10,918 nt of DNA. It comes from Sphingomonas sp. GTDB taxonomy: Bacteria > Pseudomonadota > Alphaproteobacteria > Sphingomonadales > Sphingomonadaceae. The stretch is taken from contig JAICVC010000062.1 in the NCBI GenBank assembly GCA_025935515.1, positions 1 through 10,918 of the forward strand, given 5' to 3'. The notes beneath the pieces are model-generated. The model had not been told where the DNA came from. It worked only from the letters and a program-made list of their open reading frames with translations, and did not search any database. Below, in pieces: positions 1 through 7,081 of the stretch. Every line of letters starts with the position of its first letter. Positions within the stretch are counted from its first letter, which is position 1. Made by a program: the position numbers and the translations under genes.

Positions 1-1056
1 ATCCTCCAGGGCGACTGCATCGCCGAGATGGCGCGGTTGCCGGACAAGTCAGTCGACATGATCTTCGCTGATCCGCCCTACAATCTGCAACTCGGCGGCG
101 ACCTGTTCCGGCCCGAGGGCAGCCGCGTCGATGCGGTCGACGACGAGTGGGACAAGTTCGAAAGCCTGACCGCCTACGACAATTTCACGCGCGAATGGCT
201 CGAACAGGCGCGGCGCATCCTCAAGGACAATGGGACGATCTGGGTCATCGGCAGCTATCACAACATTTATCGCGTCGGCTCGCTGCTCCAGGATGCGAAC
301 TTCTGGATCCTGAACGACATCGTGTGGCGCAAGACCAACCCGATGCCGAATTTCCGCGGGACGCGCTTTACCAACGCGCACGAAACCCTGCTGTGGTGCG
401 CGAAGGATGAGAACGCGCGCTACACCTTCAACTACCGCGCGATGAAGGCGCTCAACGAAGACCTGCAGATGCGGTCTGACTGGTTGCTTCCGATTTGCAG
501 CGGTGGCGAGCGGGTCAAGGGTAAAGGGGGCGGGAAGGCCCATCCGACCCAGAAGCCGGAGGCACTGCTCTATCGAATTCTGCTCGCCTGCACGAAGCCT
601 GGCGACGTGGTGCTCGACCCGTTCTTCGGCACCGGCACGACCGGCGCAGTCGCAAGGCGCCTCGGGCGGCGCTGGATCGGGATCGAACGCGAATCCTCCT
701 ACGTGAAAGTCGCGCGGGAGCGGATTGATTCGACCTTGCCGCTCGATGAAAGCGCGATGCAGACGGTGCCCGACAAGCGCGACCAGCCGCGCGTTGCGTT
801 CGGAACGCTCGTTGAAAGCGGCCTGATCCCAGCCGGCTCGACCCTGACCGACGCCAAGCGCCGCTGGACCGCCACTGTGCGCGCAGATGGCTCCATTGCC
901 TGCGGCAATCTTTCCGGATCGATCCACAAGGTCGGCGCCGCGCTGCAAAAGGCGCCGTCCTGCAACGGCTGGACCTTCTGGCACGTTGAGAGCGCCGGCA
1001 CCCTGACGGTACTCGATGCCTTGCGGCAACAGCATCTTTCGTCATTGCGAGCGTAG
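1..1056 (+). CDS. ccrM: CcrM-type adenine-N6 DNA methyltransferase (5' end outside window)
   Basis: This beta-class DNA methyltransferase is expected to methylate adenine in GANTC, as CcrM does in the alphaproteobacterial cell cycle. The frame is open from base 1 (reading ILQGDC, a typical CcrM beginning), so the ATG at 28 is internal and the true start lies upstream. Counting residues from base 1, the catalytic DPPY motif is at 24-27. A target-recognition stretch follows, then HPTQKPEAL (nt 541-567), then the S-adenosylmethionine motif DPFFGTGTTG (about nt 616-645); this IV-then-I order defines the beta class. The last ~85 residues resemble the C-terminal RAMA-like DNA-binding domain of CcrM (GSIHKVGAAL, PSCNGWTFW). 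Length fits Caulobacter CcrM (about 358 residues, from memory). The last five codons and the stop are contributed by an inverted repeat. Family assignment is firm; GANTC specificity is inferred from the family. Confidence 0.93.
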   Translation: MLQGDCIAEMARLPDKSVDMIFADPPYNLQLGGDLFRPEGSRVDAVDDEWDKFESLTAYDNFTREWLEQARRILKDNGTIWVIGSYHNIYRVGSLLQDANFWILNDIVWRKTNPMPNFRGTRFTNAHETLLWCAKDENARYTFNYRAMKALNEDLQMRSDWLLPICSGGERVKGKGGGKAHPTQKPEALLYRILLACTKPGDVVLDPFFGTGTTGAVARRLGRRWIGIERESSYVKVARERIDSTLPLDESAMQTVPDKRDQPRVAFGTLVESGLIPAGSTLTDAKRRWTATVRADGSIACGNLSGSIHKVGAALQKAPSCNGWTFWHVESAGTLTVLDALRQQHLSSLRA

Positions 1057-1116
1057 CGAAGCAATCCAGAAGCCAGTTGGCTGGATTGCTTCGTCGCTTC
1101 GCTCCTCGCAATGACG
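1040..1116. repeat. Dispersed inverted repeat (REP-like palindromic element)
   Basis: The left arm (1040-1069) and right arm (1081-1116) are inverted copies. Both outer 12 bases match exactly (CGTCATTGCGAG) and both inner 12 bases match exactly (GAAGCAATCCAG in the left-arm sense). Between them the left arm has 6 bases and the right arm 12, so the right arm carries extra GAGCGAAGCG-type sequence. A small second palindrome (AGCCA, two bases, TGGCT at 1071-1082) sits at the centre. Elements of this sequence are familiar from sphingomonad and other alphaproteobacterial genomes as multi-copy palindromes; I know this from memory and see only one copy here. A transcript would form a long hairpin, which could act as a terminator or mRNA stabiliser between ccrM and folP, though no U-tract follows. 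Confidence 0.85.
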
Positions 1117-1121
1117 GTTGA

Positions 1122-2195
1122 ATGACCCGCACGCTTTTACGCCCCACGGCCTTCGTTGATTCGCCCTTCGGCCATGACGGTAACGTCGCGCGGCTCGCCG
1201 GAGGCATGAGTTGGTTTGCGGGTATTGAACTGATCAGTGTCGAGGGCCACGCCCGCACTTCCATCGAGCTGGCGGCAGTTGAGGGTATCCAGGACCGCTT
1301 CGACGACGACATGGCCGCCCAGTGGGCGGCAATCACCGCGCCGCGCGCTCCACTCCAGCTTGGCGAGCGGACGATCCGCCTCGATCAGCCGCAGGCGATG
1401 GGGATTATCAACGCGACTCCCGACAGCTTTTCCGACGGTGGACAATTTCCCGACGCCGCGTCCGCAGGCGAGGCAGGTGCCCGAATGGCCGCGGACGGCG
1501 CGGCGATCCTTGATGTCGGCGGCGAATCGACGCGGCCGGGGGCCCGCTCGATCTGGGAAGGCGACGAGATCGAGCGCATCGTCCCGGTCATCCGCCAACT
1601 GGCGGCGGGCGGCGCCGCGGTGTCGGTCGACACGCGCAAGGCTGACGTCATGACGCCGGCGGTTGAAGCTGGCGCGCGCATGATCAACGACGTGTCGGCG
1701 CTGACCTACGACGACCGGTCATCCGAGGTCGCGGCGTCGCTCGGCGTGCCGGTCGTGCTGATGCACCACAAGGGCGCGCCGGAGGTGATGCAGGACGATC
1801 CGCACTACGACGACGTCCTGGTCGAGGTGTATCTGTGGCTGGAGGAGCGCATCGCGGCGGCCGTGGAGGCCGGCATTTCGCGCCAGAAAATCCTCGTGGA
1901 TCCGGGCTTCGGCTTCGGCAAGAACGTTGCTCACAACCTGGAGCTGATGAACGGGCTCGCCTTGTTCCATTCGCTCGGTTGCCCGCTGGTCGCCGGCGCA
2001 AGCCGCAAGCGCACCATCGGCGCGCTGTCAAATGAAGCGCCGGCCGACAAGCGTCTGGGAGGAAGCATCGCTTTCGCGATGAAAGCCGTCGACCAAGGCG
2101 CACAGATCGTCCGCGTCCACGACGTGTTCGAAACGGTGCAGGCACTGAAAATCTGGCGCGGCATGCGCGACCAGGCACTGACTCGGCGGCTCTAA
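1122..2195 (+). CDS. folP: Dihydropteroate synthase, N-terminally extended
   Basis: FolP condenses p-aminobenzoate with 6-hydroxymethyl-7,8-dihydropterin pyrophosphate to give dihydropteroate in cytoplasmic folate synthesis; it is the sulfonamide target. Family motifs appear in order: MGIINATPDSFSDGG (93-107), DVGGESTRPGA (131-141), SVDTRK (168-173), INDVSAL (188-194), the MHHKGAP loop (214-220), DPGFGFGK (260-267), GASRKRTIG (292-300) and RVHDV (331-335). The protein has 357 residues against about 280 for E. coli FolP. The excess is an ~85-residue N-terminal segment that I associate with sphingomonad orthologues and whose role I do not know. An in-frame TGA at 1119-1121 touches the ATG, so no earlier start is possible. 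The preceding repeat leaves no recognisable Shine-Dalgarno sequence. The gene overlaps the convergent regulator gene by four bases. Confidence 0.93.
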   Translation: MTRTLLRPTAFVDSPFGHDGNVARLAGGMSWFAGIELISVEGHARTSIELAAVEGIQDRFDDDMAAQWAAITAPRAPLQLGERTIRLDQPQAMGIINATPDSFSDGGQFPDAASAGEAGARMAADGAAILDVGGESTRPGARSIWEGDEIERIVPVIRQLAAGGAAVSVDTRKADVMTPAVEAGARMINDVSALTYDDRSSEVAASLGVPVVLMHHKGAPEVMQDDPHYDDVLVEVYLWLEERIAAAVEAGISRQKILVDPGFGFGKNVAHNLELMNGLALFHSLGCPLVAGASRKRTIGALSNEAPADKRLGGSIAFAMKAVDQGAQIVRVHDVFETVQALKIWRGMRDQALTRRL

Positions 2196-3628
2196 GCGGC
2201 GGTATCGATGCCGAGCTCCCCGAGCTTGCGGTAGAGCGTGGAGCGGCCGATCCCCAGCCGCCTCGCCACTTCGGTCATTCGGCCGCGGTAATGGCCGATG
2301 GCAAGGCGGATGATGTCCGCCTCAATGTCCTCGAGCGGGCGAAGATGACCGTCGCTGGTATAAAGCGTGACTCCGGGCGCGCCCGCGATTGCCTCATCGC
2401 TGCTTGACTGGCTGATCGTCGGCGCGAAGTCGGTACGCCGCCCGGTATAGCGGGACTGGATTGCGATGTGCGGGAAGTGCTGCGCGGTGAGCGAATTGTC
2501 GTCGCATTGAAGCGCCGCCCGGAACAGCACTCCGGCAAGCTGACGGACGTTACCCGGCCAACCGTAGCGCATCAGCACCGCCAGTGCGTCGTTGCCGATC
2601 GACAGCGGCTTGAGCCCGGTCTGCTCGGACATCCGCTGGAGCAGGTGCCGTGCCAGCGGCGGGATGTCGCCGCTGCGCTCGCGGAGCGGCGGCAGTGTGA
2701 CGGTGGTCGAGCCGATCCGTTCGGCAAGACCGGGGAGAAAGTCTTCGGGCAATGGGCGGCTGCTCGTCGCGACGATCCGCACGTCGACCGAATAGCTGCC
2801 GTTGAGGCCGACCGGGCGGACCTCGCCGGTGGCGAGGACCCGGTCGAGCACCTCCTGGGTCTGTTCCGGCAAGCAGGAGATTTCGTCGAGGACGAGGGTG
2901 CCCCCGTCGGCCTGGACCAGCTTGCCGGTCTTGGCCGTGAAGGCGCCCGGGAAGGCGCCTTTCTCATGCCCGAACAATTCGCTGTCGATGATATTGGCGG
3001 CGATTGCCTTGCAGTCGAGCGACAGCAGCGGACCCTTCGCGCGGAGGCTGGCGCTGTGGATCGCACGCGCAATGGTTTCCTTGCCCGTTCCGGGCTCGCC
3101 GACGATGAGGACCGGCAGGCGGTTGCGCGCCGACTTGGCCGCGACCGCGAGCGCAGCACGGAATTCGGGTGCCGCACCGACCAATTGCTCGAGTGGAAGC
3201 GGCGGCGCGAGCTTTTCCGAAACGGGCGCGAGCTCGCCGGCCGCGCGGCGGCGGTCGGCGTTCGCTGCAAGCGCTTCGAGCAGCCGCTCGGGCGCAACCG
3301 GCCGCACGAGGAAGTCGGATGCTCCCGCGCGCATCGCTTCCACCGCGACCGACACCGTGTCTCCGTGTGACAAAGCAATGACCGGAAGGTTTGGTCGGTC
3401 CTCGCGGAGGGCCGCGATCAGCTGGGGACCTTTTTCGGCGTCCCACGTGCCCAGCAGCACCGAAAGCACTTCCCGGCCGTGCGGCCCCTGGAGAAGCGCG
3501 AGCGCCATTTCTTCATCCGCTGCCCCGACGACGCTCCAACCGGCGCGCCCGGCGATTGCCGAGATCAGCCGACGCTCCTCCGGATTGGCATCGAGAAGCA
3601 GTAGCGAGCGGGTCGGTTCTTCGCGCAT
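2192..3628 (-). CDS. NtrC-type AAA+ transcriptional regulator with degenerate receiver and GAFPGA loop
   Basis: The 478-residue protein has the three-part layout of sigma-54 activators. Residues ~8-122 form a response-receiver fold, but the phospho-acceptor Asp at the end of strand 3 is Gly60 (VLLGTW where VLLDxx is usual), the switch Lys is Arg109 (FLVRPV) and the acidic pocket keeps one Asp (LLLLDAN). Residues ~145-385 are the AAA+ domain: Walker A GEPGTGKE (177-184), Walker B LVLDEI (245-250), LPPLRER (312-318) and WPGNVRQL (357-364). The sigma-54-contacting GAFTGA loop reads GAFPGA (224-229), and sensor I reads ATSSRPL rather than ATNRDL. Residues ~435-475 form a Fis-type helix-turn-helix (TEVARRLGIGRSTLYRKLG). 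It may be a phosphorylation-independent regulator, and its ability to drive sigma-54 promoters is uncertain. It is transcribed divergently from the subunit IV/pntAA unit. No clear ribosome-binding site precedes the ATG at 3628. Targets are unknown. Confidence 0.88.
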   Translation of the reverse strand: MREEPTRSLLLLDANPEERRLISAIAGRAGWSVVGAADEEMALALLQGPHGREVLSVLLGTWDAEKGPQLIAALREDRPNLPVIALSHGDTVSVAVEAMRAGASDFLVRPVAPERLLEALAANADRRRAAGELAPVSEKLAPPLPLEQLVGAAPEFRAALAVAAKSARNRLPVLIVGEPGTGKETIARAIHSASLRAKGPLLSLDCKAIAANIIDSELFGHEKGAFPGAFTAKTGKLVQADGGTLVLDEISCLPEQTQEVLDRVLATGEVRPVGLNGSYSVDVRIVATSSRPLPEDFLPGLAERIGSTTVTLPPLRERSGDIPPLARHLLQRMSEQTGLKPLSIGNDALAVLMRYGWPGNVRQLAGVLFRAALQCDDNSLTAQHFPHIAIQSRYTGRRTDFAPTISQSSSDEAIAGAPGVTLYTSDGHLRPLEDIEADIIRLAIGHYRGRMTEVARRLGIGRSTLYRKLGELGIDTAA

Positions 3629-3748
3629 CGGGCCGTGATAGCGCGCGAGGGTAAAGGCGAGCTTAAGGGGTTGGACGCCGGGGCTTGGGAAGCGAAGGCC
3701 TCCTTGTTATGGACTCCGGCACGCGTTGTTCCACAGAGGGGAATTTGA
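3629..3748. promoter_or_regulatory. Divergent intergenic region, regulator gene / pntAA unit
   Basis: This 120-base gap must hold the promoters of the minus-strand regulator and of the plus-strand subunit IV-pntAA-oxidoreductase unit, because the flanking genes diverge. I see no strong -35/-10 pair. The best plus-strand candidate (TTGGGA, 17 bases, TATGGA) matches the sigma-70 consensus poorly. The only clear element is the purine-rich ribosome-binding site AGAGGGGA (3735-3742) before the ATG at 3749. No GANTC site and no GGTTA/TAACC repeat is present here, unlike the two other gaps. Confidence 0.4.
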
Positions 3749-3898
3749 ATGGCCGAGGAAGAGCCGATCCTGGTGAGCCCACCGACCCACGAGATGGCGC
3801 ATCACGTCGCCGACTACTCTCGTTTCACCAAAATCCTGAAATGGGGTGCGATCACCTGCCTGATCATCGGCTTCATCGTTCTCCTGATCCTCAAATAG
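3749..3898 (+). CDS. aa3-type cytochrome c oxidase subunit IV-like one-helix membrane peptide
   Basis: This 49-residue protein has an acidic, soluble N-terminus (MAEEEPILVS), a short motif HHVADYSRFTKILKWG (18-33) and one hydrophobic helix from about residue 34 to 48, ending in Lys. The H-x5-F-x(n)-KWG pattern before one helix matches the bacterial aa3-type cytochrome c oxidase subunit IV family, a small accessory chain seen in Paracoccus and Rhodobacter oxidase structures. A ribosome-binding site AGAGGGGA sits about seven bases upstream of the ATG, and the stop is four bases before pntAA, so the two are almost certainly co-transcribed. No other oxidase gene is nearby. The family name may therefore not describe the job here: a role with the transhydrogenase is possible but unproven. 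Confidence 0.85.
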   Translation: MAEEEPILVSPPTHEMAHHVADYSRFTKILKWGAITCLIIGFIVLLILK

Positions 3899-3902
3899 AC
3901 GG

Positions 3903-5030
3903 ATGAAGATCGCGGTTTTGAAGGAGCCTGCGGGCGAGACGCGCTGCGCGGCGATCCCCGAGACCGTCAAGAAATTCATCGCGCTCGGCGCCGACGTCGC
4001 AATCGAGGCGGGCGCCGGCGAGGCCGCGTCGATCCCCGATTCCGACTTCGAAGCGGCCGGCGCAAAGCTCGGTTCGAGGGCCGACGCATTGAAGGGCGCT
4101 GGCGTCATCCTCGCCGTCAACGGGCCCGATCCTGCGACGCTGCAGGGCGCCGAACAGGGCGCGGTGCTGGTCGGAGCGCTCGATCCGCTGAAGCAGCGTG
4201 CGGCGATCGATGGCTATGCCGTAGCGGGGATCGAAGCGCTGGCCATGGAATGGATGCCGCGCATCACCCGCGCCCAGTCGATGGACATCCTGTCCTCGCA
4301 ATCCAACCTTGCCGGCTACAAGGCTGTGGTCGAGGCGGCCGATGCTTACGGACGCGCATTCCCGATGATGATGACCGCCGCCGGCACCATCAGCCCGGCG
4401 AAGGTGTTCGTGATGGGCGTCGGAGTCGCCGGCCTCCAAGCCATCGCGACCGCCAAGCGGCTCGGCGCGCAGGTCAGCGCCACCGATGTGCGCTCAGCCA
4501 CCAAGGAGCAGATCCAGTCGCTAGGGGCCAAGCCGATCTTCGTCGAGAATGTCGCCGGAATCGAGGGCGAGGGCGCGGGTGGCTATGCAACCGAAATGTC
4601 CGAGGAATATCAAAAAGCGCAGGCGGAGCTTGTTTCCGGCCATATCGCCAAGCAGGACATCGTTATCACCACCGCGCTGATCCCCGGCCGGCCGGCGCCG
4701 CGCCTGATCAGCGATGCGCAGATCGCGACCATGCGTCCGGGCAGCGTGATCGTCGATCTTGCGGCGGAGGCCGGTGGCAATGTCGAAGGGACCAGGGCGG
4801 GCGAACAGGTGGTGCAGCACGGCGTCATGATCATCGGCGCGTCCAACCTTGCCCGGAGCCTCGCTGCCGACGCTTCCGCTCTGTTCGCCCGCAACCTCTT
4901 CAATTTCCTGTCGGCCTTCTGGGACAAGGAGCAGAGACGCCCGGTGCTCCCGGACGATGACGAGATCGTCAAAGCCATCCGCCTCACCATGGGCGGCAAG
5001 GTCGTGAATGAGCGGCTTTCCGCTGCCTGA
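3903..5030 (+). CDS. pntAA: NAD(P) transhydrogenase subunit alpha, part 1 (NAD(H)-binding domain I)
   Basis: PntAA is the soluble NAD(H)-binding domain of the proton-translocating transhydrogenase, which uses the proton gradient to reduce NADP+ with NADH at the inner membrane. The 375-residue length fits the separate domain I chain of Rhodospirillum rubrum (about 384), not the fused E. coli PntA (about 510). The RQD loop is intact: Arg120, Gln125, Asp128 and Ser131 in PRITRAQSMDILSSQSN. The dinucleotide fold GVGVAGLQAIATAKRLGA is at 172-189, with acidic Asp195 at the end of strand 2 as expected for NAD. The mobile loop GGYATEMSEEYQKAQ is at 226-240. The membrane partners pntAB and pntB are not adjacent but lie 4.8 kb downstream. 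The ATG at 3903 has only a weak AGACGG upstream, which suggests translation coupled to the preceding small gene. Confidence 0.95.
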   Translation: MKIAVLKEPAGETRCAAIPETVKKFIALGADVAIEAGAGEAASIPDSDFEAAGAKLGSRADALKGAGVILAVNGPDPATLQGAEQGAVLVGALDPLKQRAAIDGYAVAGIEALAMEWMPRITRAQSMDILSSQSNLAGYKAVVEAADAYGRAFPMMMTAAGTISPAKVFVMGVGVAGLQAIATAKRLGAQVSATDVRSATKEQIQSLGAKPIFVENVAGIEGEGAGGYATEMSEEYQKAQAELVSGHIAKQDIVITTALIPGRPAPRLISDAQIATMRPGSVIVDLAAEAGGNVEGTRAGEQVVQHGVMIIGASNLARSLAADASALFARNLFNFLSAFWDKEQRRPVLPDDDEIVKAIRLTMGGKVVNERLSAA

Positions 5031-5033
5031 GAG

Positions 5034-6143
5034 GTGAGTAGCGCCGACATTCTGGTCATCGGCGGCGGCATTGCCGGCCTGTCCGCCGCGGCGGCCGTGT
5101 CGAAGCATGCGAAGGTCACGGTGCTCGAGGCCGAAGAGCAGGTCGGCTTCCACTCGTCGGGCCGAAGCGCGACGATGCTGCACTATTTCCTGGGCGACCG
5201 CGTGGTCCGCGAGCTGACGCTCGCGAGCCGAGGCTTCATCGAACATCCGCCGGCCGGCTTCACCGAGTTTCCCCTCGGGCATCATGTGCCGGTGCTCATC
5301 CATGCCCGCGAGGAGGAAGGCGCCGCGCTCGACGCGCTCGAGGCCGAGATCCGCCTGTTCGCCGAAATCGACCGGCTCGACTCTCGCGCCGTCCATGGGC
5401 TTTGCCCGCTGCTGAAGGACGACGCGGTCCACGGGATCGCCGACCGGAGCGCGATCCGGCTCGATCCGCATGCATTGCTGCAGGGGAATTTGCGGCGGCT
5501 CAGAAGCCATGGCGGTGAGCTGCTCGCGGGCTCACGCGCATCATCGATCACGCATGCCAATGGCCTGTGGACAGTCACGACCGAGAAGGGGGAGAGCCGT
5601 TCCGCGCCGATTCTCGTCAACGCGGCGGGCTCCTGGGCGGACCAGGTTGCGCGCATGGCAGGGGTGCAGCCGTTGGGCCTCGAGCCGAAGCGCCGGACGA
5701 TCATCACGTTCGACGCGCCGGCTGGCGCTGAGCTCGACGGCCTGCCGTTCGCCAAGACGGTCGGCGACGAGCTTTATTTCGCGCCCGAGAGCGGGCGGCT
5801 GTTCGCCTCGCCGATGGACGAGGTGCCGAGCGACCCGTGCGATGCGCAGCCCGACGAGCAGGAAGTCGCCCTCGCCGCGTGGCGGATGGAGGAACGCACG
5901 ACGGTCAGGGTCGAGCGAATCCACAGCAAGTGGGCAGGCCTTCGGACCTTCGCTCCCGACCGCCATCCCGTCGCCGGGTTCGCGCCGGACGCCGAGGGCT
6001 TCTTCTGGCTGGCCGGGCAGGGCGGGTTCGGGCTCCAGACCTCGCCCGCAATGGCGGCCATCGCCGAATCGCTGATTGCCCGGACGCCCTGGCCGGTCGC
6101 CGACGTCAGTGCCGCGGAGCTAGGCCCCGCCAGATTCGGGTAG
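5034..6143 (+). CDS. FAD-dependent D-amino-acid dehydrogenase, DauA-like
   Basis: This 369-residue flavoenzyme belongs to the DAO family, which oxidises amino acids or other amines to imino acids. The FAD-binding GGGIAG is at 10-15, with Glu32 at the end of the second strand. Family blocks include HSSGRSA (40-46), LVNAAGSWAD (194-203), LGLEPKRR (214-221) and a C-terminal GQGGFGLQTSPAM (328-340). By recall it aligns closely and almost without gaps to Pseudomonas D-arginine dehydrogenase DauA. Arg residues in PKRR and WAGLR (Arg304), Tyr248 and the GGFG glycine match its active site. The Glu that binds basic side chains (DauA Glu87) is Val87 here, and DauA His48 and Tyr53 are Met48 and Leu53, so the substrate probably differs. 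Translation starts at GTG 5034, three bases after the pntAA stop, in the same frame as that stop. The last 24 bases overlap the convergent ybaK-like gene. Confidence 0.85.
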   Translation: MSSADILVIGGGIAGLSAAAAVSKHAKVTVLEAEEQVGFHSSGRSATMLHYFLGDRVVRELTLASRGFIEHPPAGFTEFPLGHHVPVLIHAREEEGAALDALEAEIRLFAEIDRLDSRAVHGLCPLLKDDAVHGIADRSAIRLDPHALLQGNLRRLRSHGGELLAGSRASSITHANGLWTVTTEKGESRSAPILVNAAGSWADQVARMAGVQPLGLEPKRRTIITFDAPAGAELDGLPFAKTVGDELYFAPESGRLFASPMDEVPSDPCDAQPDEQEVALAAWRMEERTTVRVERIHSKWAGLRTFAPDRHPVAGFAPDAEGFFWLAGQGGFGLQTSPAMAAIAESLIARTPWPVADVSAAELGPARFG

Positions 6144-6599
6144 GCGGCAGAGGTCGACCCAGCGCTCGGCGACCAGCTTGAACAGCCGCTCGGTCGCCAC
6201 CTCGACCGAGGTGTTGAGCGACCCGCCCGCCGGATAGACGACGGCGAACGCCTGCAGCGACACGTCGAGATAGACGGGCAGTGGGTTTTTGAGCCCGAAC
6301 GGACACACCCCGCCGACTGGATGGCCGGTTATCTCGAACGTCTCCTCGGGGCCCAGCATGCGCGGCCGAGCGCCGAACTCGGCCTTGCACTTGCGGTTGT
6401 CGAGCCGGGCGTCTCCGCGTGTGCAGAGGAGGAAGAGGTGATCGCCGGCGCGCACCGCCAGGGTCTTGGCGATCCGCCCGGGCTCGACACCGAGCGCCTT
6501 TGCGGCCGTGTCCACCGTGGCGGTGGTGTCCGCGGCTTCGATCAGCCGCAGATCGGGCGCGTTCTCGGCGAGCCACGCGCGGACCGAGTCGAGGCTCAT
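6120..6599 (-). CDS. YbaK/EbsC-family aminoacyl-tRNA deacylase
   Basis: Proteins of this family hydrolyse mischarged tRNAs in trans, for example Cys-tRNA(Pro) in bacterial YbaK or Ala-tRNA(Pro) in ProX. The 159-residue chain is a single editing domain. The conserved Lys of the family is Lys45 (RIAKTLAV), and the signature GHPVGGVCPFGL is at 92-103. A second supportive block is CTRGDARLDNRK (59-70). The exact tRNA substrate cannot be read from the sequence. The ATG overlaps the stop of yjbQ as ATGA (6596-6599), which indicates translational coupling and one operon. At its 3' end the gene overlaps the plus-strand oxidoreductase gene by 24 bases, so both C-termini are encoded on opposite strands of the same DNA. 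Confidence 0.88.
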   Translation of the reverse strand: MSLDSVRAWLAENAPDLRLIEAADTTATVDTAAKALGVEPGRIAKTLAVRAGDHLFLLCTRGDARLDNRKCKAEFGARPRMLGPEETFEITGHPVGGVCPFGLKNPLPVYLDVSLQAFAVVYPAGGSLNTSVEVATERLFKLVAERWVDLCRLPESGGA

Positions 6600-7015
6600 T
6601 CGCCGATGATGTGCAGCGCGATCTCGCGCTCGGGACTGTTGCGGCGATGCTCGAACAGGAAAATGCCCTGCCAGGTGCCAAGCACCGGCTTGCCGCCGCG
6701 AACCGGGATCGACAGCTGCGTCTGGGTCAGCGCGCTGCGCAAGTGCGCCGGCATGTCGTCCGGTCCTTCGTCGTCATGCTCATACTGACCACCTTCCGGC
6801 GCGATACGCTTGAAAAATGCTTCCAGGTCGCGGCGGGCCGCCGGCGCGGCATTCTCCTGGATCACCAGCGATGCCGACGTGTGGCGGCAAAAAACCGTCA
6901 AAATGCCCTCCTCGATCCCGCTTTCGGCGACAAAGGCGCACGCTTTTTCGGTGAAATCGTAAAGTCCCGGCCCGTGCGCGCGAATCGGGAGGATCATGCT
7001 CGACTGGCGCAACAT
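6596..7015 (-). CDS. yjbQ: YjbQ-family protein (secondary thiamine-phosphate synthase-like)
   Basis: YjbQ proteins are small trimeric enzymes. E. coli YjbQ shows a weak thiamine-phosphate synthase activity, and the true physiological role is unsettled. Using the ATG at 7015 the protein has 139 residues, the normal family length. Conserved blocks are FCRHTSASLVIQENA (42-56, with His45), YEHDDEGPDDMPAHLRSAL (78-96), GTWQGIFL (113-120) and EHR (122-124). The frame stays open back to a TTG at 7078, but this would add 21 residues not typical of the family. The ATG at 7015 has AGGCGG about eight bases upstream, so I prefer it; the ATG at 6997 is a further, weaker alternative. The gene is followed by the ybaK-like gene with an ATGA overlap. 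Confidence 0.88.
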   Translation of the reverse strand: MLRQSSMILPIRAHGPGLYDFTEKACAFVAESGIEEGILTVFCRHTSASLVIQENAAPAARRDLEAFFKRIAPEGGQYEHDDEGPDDMPAHLRSALTQTQLSIPVRGGKPVLGTWQGIFLFEHRRNSPEREIALHIIGE

Positions 7016-7081
7016 GCCGCCGCCTAACGCGCGTTCGGCATCAGCGCCACCGATGAAAGAGTTCAGGCACGCGGACAAGCA

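Noticed and set aside
49..1035. 328-residue open frame on the minus strand inside ccrM
   Set aside because: GC-rich DNA with biased third codon positions keeps opposite frames open. The translation has no recognisable domain and the plus-strand CcrM motifs are unambiguous.
2468..3370. Long plus-strand frames opposite the regulator gene (including 2802-3638)
   Set aside because: They are antisense shadows of the AAA+ gene. Their products are Arg/Ala-rich with no family motif.
3696..3724. TTGGGA-N17-TATGGA as the promoter of the pntAA unit
   Set aside because: The -10 half matches at only three positions; not strong enough to call as a promoter.
7016..7078. Longer yjbQ start at TTG 7078
   Set aside because: It adds 21 residues not typical of the family; the ATG at 7015 gives the normal 139 residues and has AGGCGG upstream.
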